In this document: positions 1 to 11,010 of the stretch, piece after piece | Layout of the letters: the number at the start of each line of letters is the position of its first letter | Numbering within the stretch: the first letter of the stretch is position 1 | Assembly (NCBI GenBank): GCA_015501585.1 | Contig: JADNRY010000004.1 | Location: 558,001-622,000, forward strand | Length of the DNA: 64,000 nucleotides | Direction: 5' to 3' | Origin: Rhodocollybia butyracea | Taxonomy: Eukaryota > Basidiomycota > Agaricomycetes > Agaricales > Omphalotaceae | Position numbers and translations under genes: made by a program | The notes under the pieces: generated by a model | The model's database searches: none | The model's input: only the letters and a program-made list of their open reading frames with translations | What the model was told of the DNA's origin: nothing

Positions 1-207
1 TCACTGAGCATAGACATAGGCAACTTGGGAACTGGAGATGAGGAACCGGATACGTTACGGGATGAGCAAAAAGCGTAATCGGCGGAGTTAGCAGACATAT
101 ATAGACTCGAAAGTGTGGTTAGAAAAGAAGACGGGTCGTATTCCGATACCGCGCTGGACTACTGTATGGAATGTATAGCCTTAGTTCTTCTAGGATAAAG
201 ATGAATA

Positions 208-501
208 TCAGCTTGTAAACTTGTAAGAGGAGGATGTTGTACAGCTGGTAGAATCGTATTGAAGGTGATACGAGTTTTTTTGAATGGACGAGATTCCAGT
301 TTGGAGGTACTGTTGAAGAGAAGCAAGAGTAGCCTCAGGAAGGACTGGAAGAGGCGGAAACTCCTTCGAACCAACCATCAATGAGAAAAACAATAAAATT
401 ACACATAAAAGTACAGAGGTCTCGACAAGTAGCGCGAGATTGGAAAAGTATGATTGCTTAAAGCTCTGTAAGAGGTGTGTGAGAAGAATCTGATTTGACA
501 A
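208..501 (-). CDS. Possible small membrane-anchored protein (fragmentary)
   Basis: An open frame of 97 codons starts with ATG and has one strongly hydrophobic stretch at about residues 24-43, so a signal anchor is possible. The last part of the frame contains plausible splice donors. A second open stretch on the same strand continues toward the left edge of the window (about 1-150), so the gene may be spliced and cut by the window end. I could not find a donor and acceptor pair that keeps the frame. I do not recognise the family. Nothing else is evident in bases 1-550. This could be 3' flanking DNA of a neighbour rather than a gene. Confidence 0.2.
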   Translation of the reverse strand: MSNQILLTHLLQSFKQSYFSNLALLVETSVLLCVILLFFSLMVGSKEFPPLPVLPEATLASLQQYLQTGISSIQKNSYHLQYDSTSCTTSSSYKFTS

Positions 502-553
502 AGGAACGAACGCTTAGCTTGCCACATTTTGCAATATGTCAATACAGCAGCGC

Positions 554-2294
554 TCACCACTCCGCCACACTCCCATCCTCACTCCTCCAAACTGGATTTC
601 TCCAAGGCGTACTCTTCCTGACATAACTCTCACTCGCCTCCCTCACACGCTTTTCATCAATCTCAATTCCAATCCCAGGCCCTAGTAGTAAGAAATTCAA
701 GGAAAGGTTGAGGTTATCGAGGTAAGACTCTCAACATCTTTCGGGTGACTTACCTTGCAAAACGGCGACATGACCGTCTTTTACGTCGAAGACATCTGGA
801 TTAGACATATATGTGTGTAGATCTGCATCAACGTTTAGGTCCTTCCCGGCGGCGACGTTGTAATGAATCTGTAGTGTTGTGTTAGTCGTACATTGCCAAT
901 CTACATGTATGCTATGGAAAACTAACCTTCCAGCTCATTTCTTGAATTACGACTGTACGAACGAAAATGATAATAAACGGGAGTGAATCAGTGGGTCGAG
1001 TATAATATACAACAATTGAAAAGAGTTGACATACAATTCGGGGCAGATATCGCAACCTGCATACATGCAGCCAGCGCAATCGGGCCTAATGGACAATGAG
1101 GCGCAAGAGCCACATCGTATGTTTCCACATAGCTGGCAATCCGGTGTAATTCAGAGATCCCACCACAGTGAGCTACCTAAAGAAAGCAAAGTGTTCAACG
1201 CAGAAACTGGATTGAGATTGTTATCAAATGTACATCGGGTTGAGCAATATCGATTGCCCGTCGTTCGAGGTAGGGTCTAAAATCCCAACGTGAATAAAGT
1301 CGTTCACCAAGCGCGATAGGCGTGGAAACCGCGTTGGAAATGTCAGCAATTTCTTCGGGTTGAGTTGGGAGGAGCGGTTCTAGCGGATATGATCGATGCT
1401 AAGTTGGAGAAAAAGTTTGGTTGGTTGTTGGGTCAGACTCACCTTCGATGAACATGGGGTGTAGAGGTTCCAGTAATTTCGCAAGTTGTTTAGCCATGCC
1501 TTTGTGCAACCTTCCGTGAAAATCTATCCCGACATCAAGTCCTAGCCCTCTAAAGTTTATGAGATATAATATATGTGGCGGTTATTGACAGGAAATGAAA
1601 GAACATACTTGACTTGCTTGACGCGTTCAACAGTAGCCTCGAGGAATCCAGGCGAGTCGATCCATGAGATTGCATCTGTATCCCAGATAGCCAGTCTGTA
1701 AGATTATAAGGATCATAAAAATTGACATTTGGCTTACCAGTTCCATTCATCTTCACCACAGTGAATCCTTGCGCCTTGCGCTCCTCCGCACCTTGGATTA
1801 CCTCGCTAGGATGATCACCTCCGATCCACCCGTACACTTTGACTCGGTCACGGACTTTTCCACCGAGTAATTGCCAGACAGGAACGCCTAGCCGTTTACC
1901 TTTGATGTCCCAGAGCGCAATATCCAGCCCAGAAAGGGCACTCTACACGCCTATATAATGATAACGACAACGTATATCAACGAAAATCATACCATCAAAA
2001 CCGGGCCACCGCGATAAAAGCCGCCTATATACACTGTCTGCCAGATATCTTGTATGTTATCAGTTTCTGCACCGATGAAGCGTTCTCGCAAATCATGGAA
2101 AGCGCCTTCGATGGCCTCAGTGTGGCCTTCCAGAGTACTCTCTCCCCAGCCGATGATATTATCGGAAGTCTCCACTCGCACGAAAAGCCAGCGGGGAGGA
2201 ACACGGAAGATCTGGTAGATAGAGGTAGATGTGAGGAGCGGAAGTAGAAATTTACTGCTGGACTTGCCTCGATGTTTGTGATAGTGTGGGACAT
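554..2294 (-). CDS. D-galactonate dehydratase-like enzyme (enolase superfamily, mandelate racemase/muconate lactonizing group)
   Basis: Ten exons join into an intact 393-residue protein, close to the 382 residues of bacterial galactonate dehydratase. By family, it dehydrates a sugar acid such as D-galactonate to a 2-keto-3-deoxy acid in the cytosol, using Mg2+. Visible active-site landmarks are FRVPPRW near the N terminus, GIDFHGR (metal Asp and catalytic His), FIEEP (metal Glu), [10 protein letters not shown] (metal Glu), HCGGISE, and APHCPLGP (catalytic His). The C terminus ends [16 protein letters not shown], typical of the family. I chose the start at 2294 because MSHTITNIE joins directly in frame to IFRVPPRW through a 56-nt intron (2212-2267) that begins GCAAGT, a GC-AG intron. 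All other introns are GT-AG and 50-90 nt. Substrate identity is by homology only. Confidence 0.92.
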
Positions 2295-2544
2295 TGTGGG
2301 TATTGGAAGAAGTGTGATGTGGTCTCGTGAATTTGTGAGCGTGGATCATCTTCCTCTTGGGTAAATTATAAAGGCCGAATGGTGATATGCATATATTTTT
2401 ACAGAACCAAGGATTCCTGATATATGTTCTACAAGTTCAGCGCCAGCTCTTGTGGAAGTAATGAAAGAAACCTTGATTGACTGAATTCCCACGGTTACTC
2501 TTTCCCTTCACCTTCATCAACGACAACAAAAGTCATTGTTCATC

Positions 2545-4106
2545 ATGGCTGACGCTGGTGAGACCAGACGCATTATCATGGTATCCTTTACTGCTGTGCT
2601 CACCATTTTTATTCTGCTTACCCTTTCTAGGCTTCTTTAAGGGTACTTCAGCCGACCAGGACCGACGATTTTCTGACAAGGAACTCAAGCTGCTCAGAAC
2701 TATGAAGTTCCCCCCGGAATTTGACAAAAAGGTACGTAGAATCCTGTCTGTTGTTACAAGTTTTCGACAATTTTGTCTAGGTTGATATGCGCAAGGTCAA
2801 CCTGACCATTCTTAGACCGTGGATTGCGAAAAAAGTTGTCGAGCTTGTTGGCTTTGAAGACGAGGTCGTCGTTGAATATGCCATGGGTCTTCTTGAAGAC
2901 AAGCAAGAACCAGTGAGTTTTTATAATTATTTCTAATCCTCCTTCAACTGAGTTCATTTTGTACAGACGCCTGACCCGAAAAAGATGCAAATTAACCTGA
3001 CAGGTTTTCTTACCAAAGAAACCCCTGCGTTCATGCTTGCTCTCTGGAAGCTGCTGCTTGAGGCCCAATCTGACGTGACTGGTGTTCCTCGGACTTTTGT
3101 TGAAGAGAAAAAAGAGGAACTACGCAAAGCGAGAGAACGCGACTCGCATGCTATTGATGAAAGAGACCGGAGATCCAGACTAGATGAAATTCGTGATGCA
3201 GATCGTGGCGGTAGAGGCGGTAGAGGTAGAGGACGAGGACGAGGAAGAGGAAGAGGGTTCGACGACGACCGTGGTGGTGGTGGCAGAGGCCGAGACAGTG
3301 GTTGGGGTGGCCGTGGCGGTGGTCCTCGAAGACGTGTCTCACGATCGCCTCCTCCTAGAAGGAGGTCTCGAACTCCTCCGTCTTCAGGTGGTTCTCGTTC
3401 GCCTCGAAGATTCCGGTCACCACCCCCTCCTCGACGTAGGTCTGCCGACCGTGGCGTGTCGCGATCTCCATCACCTCCCCGTCGAGGAACCAAACGTCGC
3501 TCTCCTACCCGTTCGCCTTCTCCTCCCCGCCGCCGATATCGCTCCCCGTCCGTGACCCCTCCGCGTGGTGGACGTTACAGAGGCAGCCGAAGTCCACCAC
3601 CCCCACGACGGCGTCGAGTATCCCCAGCGCCTTCGACTTCTCGTTCTCCGAGTAGGTCTAGGTCTCCCCCGCCTCCTCGAGGTCACGACAAGCGTCGAAG
3701 AAGTGCTAGTCCCGTTAGACGTCGCAGGAGTCCTTCTAGATCTCCACCTCGTAAAAGCCCTCGTCGCGACAGGAAGAGTGCTAGAAGGTTTACCCGTAGC
3801 CCAAGTCGAAGTAGTACCTCTCACCGTGGCTCTCCTCCTGCAAATCGTATGGACGTGGATCGCAATGGCAGACCTGAAGAGCTCAAGATCAAAGGCCAAG
3901 CAGCAGCAAGCAGTAGTAGATTGAGTGGCGATGAGGTGTGCTTTCATGTTTTCGCTCAAATTCCTACAGCTGAAGTATCACACGAGGAATAGGACTCGAA
4001 GCCTTCTCAATCCGACTTGGCCCAGAGAGAAAACGAGTTGAAGGAAGCAGCGTTGCGTAATAAGGTGGTGCGCACTCGGACCACCAGAAAGGGTAGTACC
4101 GCTTGA
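2545..4106 (+). CDS. SRRM1: PWI-domain SR-rich splicing coactivator, SRRM1/SRm160-like
   Basis: Five exons (2545-2557, 2631-2731, 2781-2912, 2967-3935, 3993-4106) encode 442 residues. Residues about 5-125 form a PWI nucleic-acid-binding domain: FFKGTSADQD, MKFPPEFDKKVDMRKVNL, LRPWIAKKV (the PWI signature) and VVEYAMGLLE. It is followed by an RGG-rich segment (GGRGGRGRGRGRGRGRG) and a long RS/SP-rich tail (RSPPPRRR, SRSPSR repeats). The C-terminal exon encodes the family-like ending KEAALRNKVVRTRTTRKG. The last intron is needed because the previous frame would otherwise stop at 3992. In the nucleus such proteins bridge exonic enhancers and the spliceosome and couple splicing to 3' processing. 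The frame is intact and the assignment is firm; partners are inferred from the family. Confidence 0.93.
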
Positions 4107-5320
4107 AAAAACGACAGATGCATGGATGAGTTCCAATTCTACGCCTCCGTGTTCGTCACTTTCCTCAGAAAAAGACAGATTTATGCTTAGGTCTCCTCTC
4201 ATACCTTTTATTATCACCGGACCCTCTGAAAAAATCCTGCATATAGAATCGAGTTGGTATCGTTCCCATTCTTATTCAATGTACCTTTTATTGATGTTTC
4301 TTCTGTTCTTAATGCCATGTCGTTGGTCTGATCTTGTGTTGTCATGCGAGCCCCAAGATATTACTATTTTTTGTGAAAGTATCGAGCGACAGTGAATGCT
4401 AGACACTCATGTAGGCAGTGTACAACGCTCCTTAGCTAACAGCATCGTTCAGCCGCGACATGTATCGAACTACCAGAGCGAAAAAAAAAAACAATCTACA
4501 CGGATCGAGGAGCCCTCAGTATAGCTGATCTATCTCGTAGGAGGGGATTCCGTTGACCATCCGTTGACCATCTTGACCCGATACTTGCATTGCCATGCAG
4601 ATCAAGCCTTCTAGTGGTATCATTGTTGTGATGGTGCTCCTAGCCTCCATTGCGGGCAAGGCATCAAAATCTGTTGATTGTCGAAAAGAGCTTCAAACGG
4701 CAACCTCGAAATTGCGAAGGACACTGCAACTTGAAAAAAAGTGTTTCTTGAATGAGCTACAGAGGTAGGTTTGAACTCCAAACACGGCCTCAGTCGCAAG
4801 AGATCTCTGATCCTTGACGAGTTACTACGACAAATCATTCTCGGTGAAGGATGGTGTCACCGCTTTTGAAAAAACAATCTACATAGATGGCTAATTATCT
4901 GTGGTGATATGACCATAATGAAAAAATCCATTCGCTCTCAGGATATTTTCCAGAACAGTAGTAATTAAGTTCTCGGTAGGAATGTTTTTGCCCCGAATTC
5001 TGGAAATAGCCATGAAATGTACAGCTTTGACTCCAATGCCGAATGGCCCGGAAAATACATGAAAAGCATTCTCTGTATTCTGAAGATTTCTTGCCCCGCA
5101 AGTCCTAGGAAGTACTGCCAGATACTGCCCTAGTTTTCTCATCAGTCATTGTATTCAGTTTTGAGCAGCACATCCGTATCACAAGATCAAATCCATATAT
5201 CCATAAGTATATCATTTCGGCTACACTGCCTCTACAACTCCTTGTACTTTATACTTAAGTTTCCCAGCTGGCTTGATAACGACCTACTACTCTTCTAAAG
5301 CTCGACGCTCTCAGTCTCTA
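4107..5320. other. Intergenic stretch, no supported gene
   Basis: About 1.2 kb between the SRRM1-like gene and the next gene. The open frames here (for example 4126-4395 on + and 4891-5142 on -) lack recognisable domains and believable exon continuity, so I treat them as chance. A short direct repeat (TCCGTTGACCA) sits at about 4549-4570, and the phrase AAAAACAATCTACA occurs at about 4486 and 4871. Confidence 0.5.
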
Positions 5321-7450
5321 ATGCAAACCGAAACATGGCGCGTTTCAAGTAAAATCTCTCACGGCTTCTTCCTCTTTACCAACTCACAAGCGCTTTTCAG
5401 TTGTTCGAAGCGACGACCTTCATCTTCTGCTCCGTCAGACTAATGTTAATCCCAATGGCTGGAGACCACTGGTCTCTCTCACTGCGAAAGGATCAAGTGA
5501 CCGTACATATCACGAAACAACACTAGGATGTGACGGCCAATGTCCCAACTCAAAATCTGGACTTGATATGCAAGTATAAGTCCAGCTTCAGGCTACAATT
5601 GTATGCTCACTAACTATACTTATGCAGCGAAAACCCTAACGCGAACACCAGAATCTCGTTCAAGATCATCCACATTCCACAAGCCAAGAAAAAAGCCCGC
5701 AGGTTGAACCGGACGGTTTTGGGATCCTGCGAGTATGAGATGGGTGAACTATACAAACTTTCCAAGGACCAAGCTGAGCATGACTCCAGTGCGTTCGATC
5801 ATTTTTACCCACTCAAGTTTGACTAATTTACTTATGAATTCATAGAACAGCCAGTTATCCTTACTATCACCCAGGGTTTCGTTTCCGGATCGCGAGCAAA
5901 ACGTCGATCACGGAAGGAGAGCAATGCGAGCTCAAGCCCGGACAAGAACAAAAATGGTCGTGTAGGACCTGCTTTGCATGTTAAACTCATTCCACCAGGG
6001 AGATCATTAGAAGACTCTGTGTTGGCACGCACCGTTGGACTTTCGTCGTGGCCAGAAGAACGCCGAAGCAATGATTCTGATGAACCTAGCGAGAAAGGGT
6101 CTAGCTCGGATTCGGGCTCGGAGTCCGAGTCTTCACATACCCTCCACGATGATGAAGAGCTTAGCCCTTCGCCCTCACAGCCATCTTCTCCGGAATCCGG
6201 ACTCCGAAAGCGACGTCGTGTCCGCCGTCGTATCACAGGCTACGCTTGTGATTCTGACGGGGTTGAAGAGAAGTGGATATCCCAGTCAGAGTCAGAGTCA
6301 GAACGAGAAGACTCTCCTTCGCCAGGCTATGATAACGATGAAATCTACAGCGATGACAGCCATCAGGATCATTCCATCTCGAAACCAACTTGGGGATGGA
6401 TGGACCATGTAATACCAGTCCTTGGTTTATTCGGCATGGCCCAACCGAATCCAGGCATTTTGCCAAGCTACACAGAATCAAAAGACACGCTAGAGGCGCC
6501 AAAAGCAGCATCTAATGACGAAGGGCGCTAGAGTTGGAATGGTGGGAACGCGTTCTATGTCATTTTACCTTCTATCGCGAGTTCAAAATTGTAGAGCATG
6601 AAGAGATGAATTTGAGCTCGAATGATCCAAGTATTACAACACACAACAGGTATGAAAGATTATATCAACGGCTGCAGGTTGAATGGACGTATGTCTGTGG
6701 ATTATTAATTGGGCTTGCTGCGTGAGTTTGCATTCGCCTTACATTCACTTCACTCACTAACCACTTTGTAATTATAGTATTGACGCTGCTATATTTGCGA
6801 TATCTTCCCCATCTTCCTCTACGAATTTACCTTCTGAAGCTGAAGCCGATTTGTCATCATCGACTCTCTTCCCCGTGGACTCCCTTGCTCGTTCTGCAGT
6901 TAGTCTAAGCACTATAGCCACAGCGTTGGGTTTATTGTGCGATGCGTATTTCCTACTATATTACGGATGGGTCAGTGTGGATACTTTTCTTGTAAGTCTC
7001 TATTACGATGCTGCTGTGTTTACTCTGATGTTTTCTTCGATTTAGACGCGCGCGCGCCCTGCTTCGTCCTCCCAATCCTGGGGCTACTTCGCCCTCTCTT
7101 CCCGTATACCAACCATCTGCATGCTTATCTCCTTCATCTTCCTTGTCGTCTTTCTCCTAATTGTTGCTTGTGATGCTGCACCCCCTGTTGGACTATGGTT
7201 CCTTGGTGTGTTCGTGGGAATGGGAATGTGGATGCAGTACGTGGTGAGGCTAGGACGGATTTTAGGTAAAGGAATTAGATGGGTCGTCAAAGGAGTGAGT
7301 AACGGTGCGAGAGCGGTGGGTAGAGGGCTCAGAGGGATGTTCGTGTACCCCAGCCGTAAAGAGAGTAACGTAGGAAAGGATATACCCGCTGCAGAGGCGG
7401 CGGTGACGAGGCCGCCGCCTGCGATGACAAGAGGGCCGTTGCATACATGA
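5321..7450 (+). CDS. Unknown basidiomycete protein: N-terminal C2-like region, acidic linker, C-terminal multi-pass membrane region
   Basis: Seven exons (5321-5348, 5401-5569, 5628-5788, 5846-6424, 6532-6721, 6778-6991, 7046-7450) give 581 residues in one frame. Residues about 10-160 look like a beta-rich C2-like fold (DLHLLLRQTNVNPNGWRPLV, then the extended strand TRISFKIIHIPQ). A Ser/Glu/Asp-rich linker follows (about 190-310). The C-terminal half has about five hydrophobic helices (VCGLLIGLAAIDAAIF, ALGLLCDAYFLLYYGW, ICMLISFIFLVVFLLIVA and others) and a cationic tail (GKGIRWVVKGVSNGARAVGR). Intron 2 (5570-5627) has a GC donor (GCAAGT) and is required for the frame. Intron 4 (about 6425-6531, donor GTTTAT) is my best join to the membrane half; if wrong, two genes nearly touch at 6531/6534. 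I cannot assign a function. Confidence 0.7.
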
Positions 7451-7658
7451 CGGAGTAAATTTATGAATTTACTAGTATTTACTTCTCCAAACATAGAGGC
7501 GTTTATATTCTCTCTTTCCTAAGCTGAAACTTCGTTACCCTATGTTGAACAACCAAGTACTCTAATTACATAAGTAAGCTTCTAGTACTACTTACTCGAA
7601 CATAACCACCAACAACCTCCCAGATGCTCAACGTGTTTCTCAAGGCGATTAATATTCC

Positions 7659-7971
7659 TCAACGGAGGATGTCTGCGGCATAGTGTAAACCTGCTTTGAC
7701 CAATTTCTTCCCGACTTTCTTCGCCTTTTCCATGAATTCTTTTCGGGCATGGAGCTCTGGTGGGCTTTCGACATCCAAGCCCATGTCGGTCAAAGGAACA
7801 GCGTCGGGTGCTCTATTGACGGTCGCAGGCAATGCGCCGGCGGCACGGTTGATGCTGGAGAGCAAATTAGGCTCAATATAGAATGGCCGGGAACGTAACT
7901 CACTTTAGAGCCTGACCTCCCCAGGCGGCTAAGAGCACGATGACAAGAACAGCAGAGAGCTTGAGCTGCAT
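7659..7971 (-). CDS. Small secreted cationic precursor A (87 aa)
   Basis: Two exons (7904-7971 and 7659-7854) with a 49-nt GT-AG intron encode 87 residues. The N terminus is a classic signal peptide (MQLKLSAVLVIVLLAAWGGQ, cleaved near residue 20-23). The mature part starts INRAAGALPATVNRAP and ends in a lysine-rich amphipathic helix (KKVGKKLVKAGLHYAADILR). The start is taken at the Met of MQLKLSA: the frame is open upstream, but the third family member has a stop just before the same Met. It is one of three related genes here (with 10,693-11,010 and 13,120-13,792) sharing signal peptide, intron position and phase, and the INRAAG and ELHAR segments. Secretion is inferred with good confidence. 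The role (antimicrobial, signalling or other) is unknown. Confidence 0.75.
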
Positions 7972-8012
7972 AAAGGGAACAAGGATGATTGGAGTTATTG
8001 TGAATACGGGAT

Positions 8013-8060
8013 TGATAGAGGTGACCAGCACCTCAGAGCAACAGAAATCGAAAAGACCAG
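8013..8060 (-). promoter_or_regulatory. Conserved leader/promoter block of the secreted-precursor family (copy A)
   Basis: GACCAGCACCTCAGAGCAAC, followed within 25 bases by AGACCAGCTGATG, lies about 45-85 bp upstream of the start codon. The same arrangement occurs at about 11,059-11,106 (copy B) and 13,852-13,912 (copy C: GATGACCAGCACCTCTC and AGACCAGCTAA). Its survival in the more diverged copy C suggests a transcriptional or 5'UTR element. Confidence 0.5.
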
Positions 8061-8182
8061 CTGATGGGTCTACAAGGTTATCGTTCACCTTTTATAAGCA
8101 TACCACTTACTATTTCATAGCTTTAATTATACTCGCTGTAATGGGATGCAATCAGCGCGGCTGGCTTGTGGGCAAGTCAAGT

Positions 8183-8540
8183 CAAATCTCCTATAGCGCA
8201 GTACTTTCAGAATATGAAGTTGTGATAAATGGCCGACTGATCCAGTCCCAGCTTAGAAAGAAAGACCGAACAACATGACTGTGCTCTTGTTCATCTGTAT
8301 CAAGCCTCAGCATACTGTTCGTCAAAGTTACCGGTGACCTCGCAAAACAGCAGAACCTCGCAGAGCTGTAGTCACACCCGAATATAGTGTTCAACGCATT
8401 GAGATAACGCAGCCCATGTTGCAGGCCATTTCGTGAGTTTGTATCGGCGCGCGGCTTAGCGGATGAACGTTTGAACCTGACAGCGATGGCGATGGGTTGT
8501 CTCCCAGATACGAGTGCAAATCTACAATCCTGTGGCGACG
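8183..8540. other. Intergenic, no gene seen
   Basis: About 360 bp. I see neither a convincing open frame nor repeats here. Confidence 0.5.
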
Positions 8541-8891
8541 TCAGCTATCGGGTATATAGTCTATAGTAAGCCTTGAAACCCAGGAGCCTTTTGCCTCGAT
8601 CGTAGAAACATCGCGGCACATATCCAGTACTGGAACATCGCCCAGATGAATTTCCTGTCTACCCCCCCTATCCAGATAGTCGCGTTCTTGATCAGGCATC
8701 AGCTTGATTCCAGAGACGAACGGGCGAAAATGAAAATCGAGAGGAGGACTTGAGAGAATATTCAAAATTGCGGCATTTTTGGAGGACTTGTTGTGCATCA
8801 TGGAGACTTTGACGAAAGTATTAGGTCGGAAGTAGTGAACTTCAAGGAGGCAAGAGATGAGATTATAGGAGTCTACCCTCACGTGACACAA
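8541..8891 (-). CDS. Hypothetical ORF of 116 codons
   Basis: A continuous frame with codon use that looks partly coding (for example LNILSSPPLDFHFRPFV and DVPVLDMCRDVSTIEAKG) but with no recognised domain. It faces away from the membrane-protein gene starting at 8918, so the two would share an extremely short divergent promoter if both are real. It may be a remnant exon. Confidence 0.25.
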   Translation of the reverse strand: MCHVRVDSYNLISCLLEVHYFRPNTFVKVSMMHNKSSKNAAILNILSSPPLDFHFRPFVSGIKLMPDQERDYLDRGGRQEIHLGDVPVLDMCRDVSTIEAKGSWVSRLTIDYIPDS

Positions 8892-8917
8892 GCTCTGAGA
8901 CTCTTATCTCAACAACC

Positions 8918-9555
8918 ATGTCACTGCCATGCAGTATTTTTGAACGCATATATTTCTTCCTGGTATCTTTCGCCTTTATGGTGATTACTTGTACTGCACC
9001 CGCGATATACAAACCCTTCCCGATCAAGACCCAGACGCCGTACTTGGTTTTGGAAGCTATCCTTGTCGCCATACATTTCACCACGCTTATCTATGTCTCT
9101 TTGTCGCTCCGCAGTAATCCACAATACTCTTATGTTTACTTGATACTTTTAACGACAGCTGAACGTGTGTATGTCTATGCTATTCACTACGATTGACAAT
9201 TTATACCACACAGTGCTTTACCTCGCAACGGCTCTGGTCCCCACTGGTTCAGTCGACTCCGCCATCGTCCCATCAAATGAGACCATCGTCTCTCTCCTGG
9301 CCTTACTGGCTCCTCATGCAATGTTTATGAGTTTTGTCATACCACTTCTGGTGATTGTAGCTCTTCGCGTCTGCACATACCCCTTGTCAGATGGTAATAG
9401 GAAATTTGGAGAACTTGGACACCACTTTTGTACGCTTGACCTTTTTTTGCGAGTTGATATATATAATAACTCTTCTCCAAGTGCTACTACACTTCCGTGT
9501 CTCGTGCCTTAGTACGCAACGGTACCCTTCAAAGTCGGCTTGGCTGTCCTTTTGA
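8918..9555 (+). CDS. Small multi-pass membrane protein of unknown function (178 aa)
   Basis: Three exons (8918-9164, 9214-9429, 9482-9555) keep frame and give 178 residues. Four hydrophobic helices are visible: about residues 8-28 (FLVSFAFMVITCTAPAIY), 40-62 (LVLEAILVAIHFTTLIYVSL), 70-92 (YVYLILLTTAELLYLATALV) and 105-135 (LLALLAPHAMFMSFVIPLLV). The tail is short and basic. The last acceptor (CCAAG) is weaker than usual, so the C-terminal 25 residues are less certain. It lies between two copies of the secreted-precursor gene but is outside the duplicated unit. I do not recognise the family; a role linked to the neighbouring precursors is only a guess from position. Confidence 0.5.
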
Positions 9556-10272
9556 CTCCATCGGGGGTACCCCGATCGGGCTGACCATTATACTATGAGT
9601 CCTTTCTTTGTACCGTAAGTCACTCGCTTGATTATCACACAAGCCCACAGCTAATTCGATTCACAGATCTGAACTACTCAGGTTAACAAAATCACCTACC
9701 AACCACTCATCTGAACTACTCATCTGATCTCCCAGGAGGTGCAGACTGGTGCTTCATCAAGTGGTTTGTCGTCGTGTTTTCCATGTCCTGATGGCGTGTT
9801 GTGCTAGGATCGAGCTCCCCGCGCTTCCTGAACACGATGACTGACGCTCAACTCACACTATACTACTTAATGAGCCGCTAACTACTAGATAATGGATCCA
9901 TTTACGAGGCCGCCGCTATACTACAAGCATCTACACTACCACTACGATATTATACTACGACATATGCTTATAGCAATCTTAACCATTTGTTCGGCCTTCA
10001 CGTTCTTATCTACGGTTCCTTCACAGTCCTGCAACCAGCACGTTGAATTTACCAAGCAACGTGTAAACGTGCGGGCTGGGGCGGGCGTACGGGCGGCTGT
10101 GATAGTGCACTCGGGAACGAAACCTTTCAGAATCCAAAAAAAACTGAGGTACCGAGACCTGGCCTCGCGTGACCGAAACATCACAGACCTGGTGAAGCTC
10201 CGATGAAGACCAAGGCTGTAAATTTCAAACCAAAATGGAATAGACACTGCTATAGTCAAGCAGCAACAAGTT
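9556..10272. other. Intergenic, no supported gene
   Basis: About 700 bp. A 104-codon frame on + at 9892-10206 has no domain or splice context. A local direct repeat (CTGAACTACTCA) occurs near 9,663 and 9,709. Confidence 0.45.
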
Positions 10273-10275
10273 ATG

Positions 10276-10480
10276 GCTAGGACGAGGTTTGGATCAGATG
10301 GACCGATAAAGGAAGCAAGTAACGGTGCGTGAGTGGCGGGTAGAAGGGTCAGGATCGTTTGTGAACCCCAATCTGAGAGAGAGAGTGACGTAAGAAAGGG
10401 GATACCGACTTCAGAGCTCAGACGGTGGTAACAAAACCCCTTTCCCGCTGCGATGACAAGAGGGTCATAAGTACACTTGA
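10276..10480 (+). pseudogene. Duplicated fragment of the last exon of the 5321-7450 membrane-protein gene
   Basis: Aligns with about 7,249-7,460, the segment encoding the cationic C-terminal tail and stop of the upstream gene. Shared words include GTAACGGTGCG and GCGATGACAAGAGGG, with many small changes and no open frame. It has no upstream exons and must be a passive passenger of the duplication. Confidence 0.7.
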
Positions 10481-10692
10481 CAGAGTAAATCTATCGTTGG
10501 TTTTAATTCTGCAAACATAGTTGCGTTTATATTCTCTCTTTCCTGAGCTGAAACTCCGTTATCCTACATTGAACAACTAAGTACTTCGCGATCGACTCGA
10601 AGCTTCTAGTACTACTTGCTCGAACATCACCACCTTCGATGCCTTTTGCAGCAACAGGTTCATCCTGATGCTCAGTGACTTTTCCAAGGTGA

Positions 10693-11010
10693 TCAGTCAT
10701 CTTCCATCATATCCGCGGCGTGTTGCAAACCCGCCCTTGCGCCTGCTCTCAACGCTTTCTTCCCAGTTTCCTTCACTTCGTGAGGAATTTTGACTCTGGC
10801 ATGGAGTTCCGATCTCCGCCCAATCCCGGGATCTTCGACATCCAGGCTCCTGTCGGTCGGATGAGTGGGATGGACCCTGACACGGTCAATGCTGGAGAGC
10901 AAAATTAGCCTCAATATTGAATAGCCAGGAAACATAACTCACCTTAGTGCCTGGCCTCCCCAGGCGGCTAAGAGCACGATGGCAACAATAGCAGATAGTT
11001 TGGACTGCAT
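10693..11010 (-). CDS. Small secreted cationic precursor B (88 aa)
   Basis: Two exons (10,943-11,010 and 10,693-10,891) with a 51-nt intron at the same position and phase as in copy A. The signal peptide MQSKLSAIVAIVLLAAWGGQ is nearly identical to copy A. The mature chain differs more (SIDRVRVHPTHPTDRSLDVE) and contains a dibasic Kex2-type site (GIGRR) directly before SELHARVK. The C terminus is again a helix rich in Lys/Arg and Ala (KKALRAGARAGLQHAADMM) with an acidic end. The faster change of the mature part than of the signal peptide is typical of secreted effector or defence peptides, but no function is known. It arose by the local duplication described at 10,273-11,238. Confidence 0.75.

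Larger units (their letters stand above)
7246..8182. repeat. Segmental duplication, unit 1
   Basis: This stretch covers the last exon end of the upstream membrane-protein gene, its 3' flank, and the whole secreted-precursor gene with its 5' flank. It aligns by eye along its length with about 10,273-11,238. Shared anchors include GCTAGGACG at the left, AGTAACGGTGCG, GCGATGACAAGAGGG, CGTTTATATTCTCTCTTTCC, CTTCTAGTACTACTT, and GACCAGCACCTCAGAGCAAC at the right. Edges are approximate. Confidence 0.85.

Noticed and set aside
2954..3959. Long antisense and alternative-frame ORFs over the SR-rich region (for example 2,954-3,493 and 3,471-3,959 on -)
   Set aside because: They mirror the arginine/serine/proline repeats of the sense gene; low complexity opens all frames.
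4126..4395. 89-codon ORF downstream of the SRRM1-like gene
   Set aside because: Lies in the 3'UTR zone, has no domain and no splice context.
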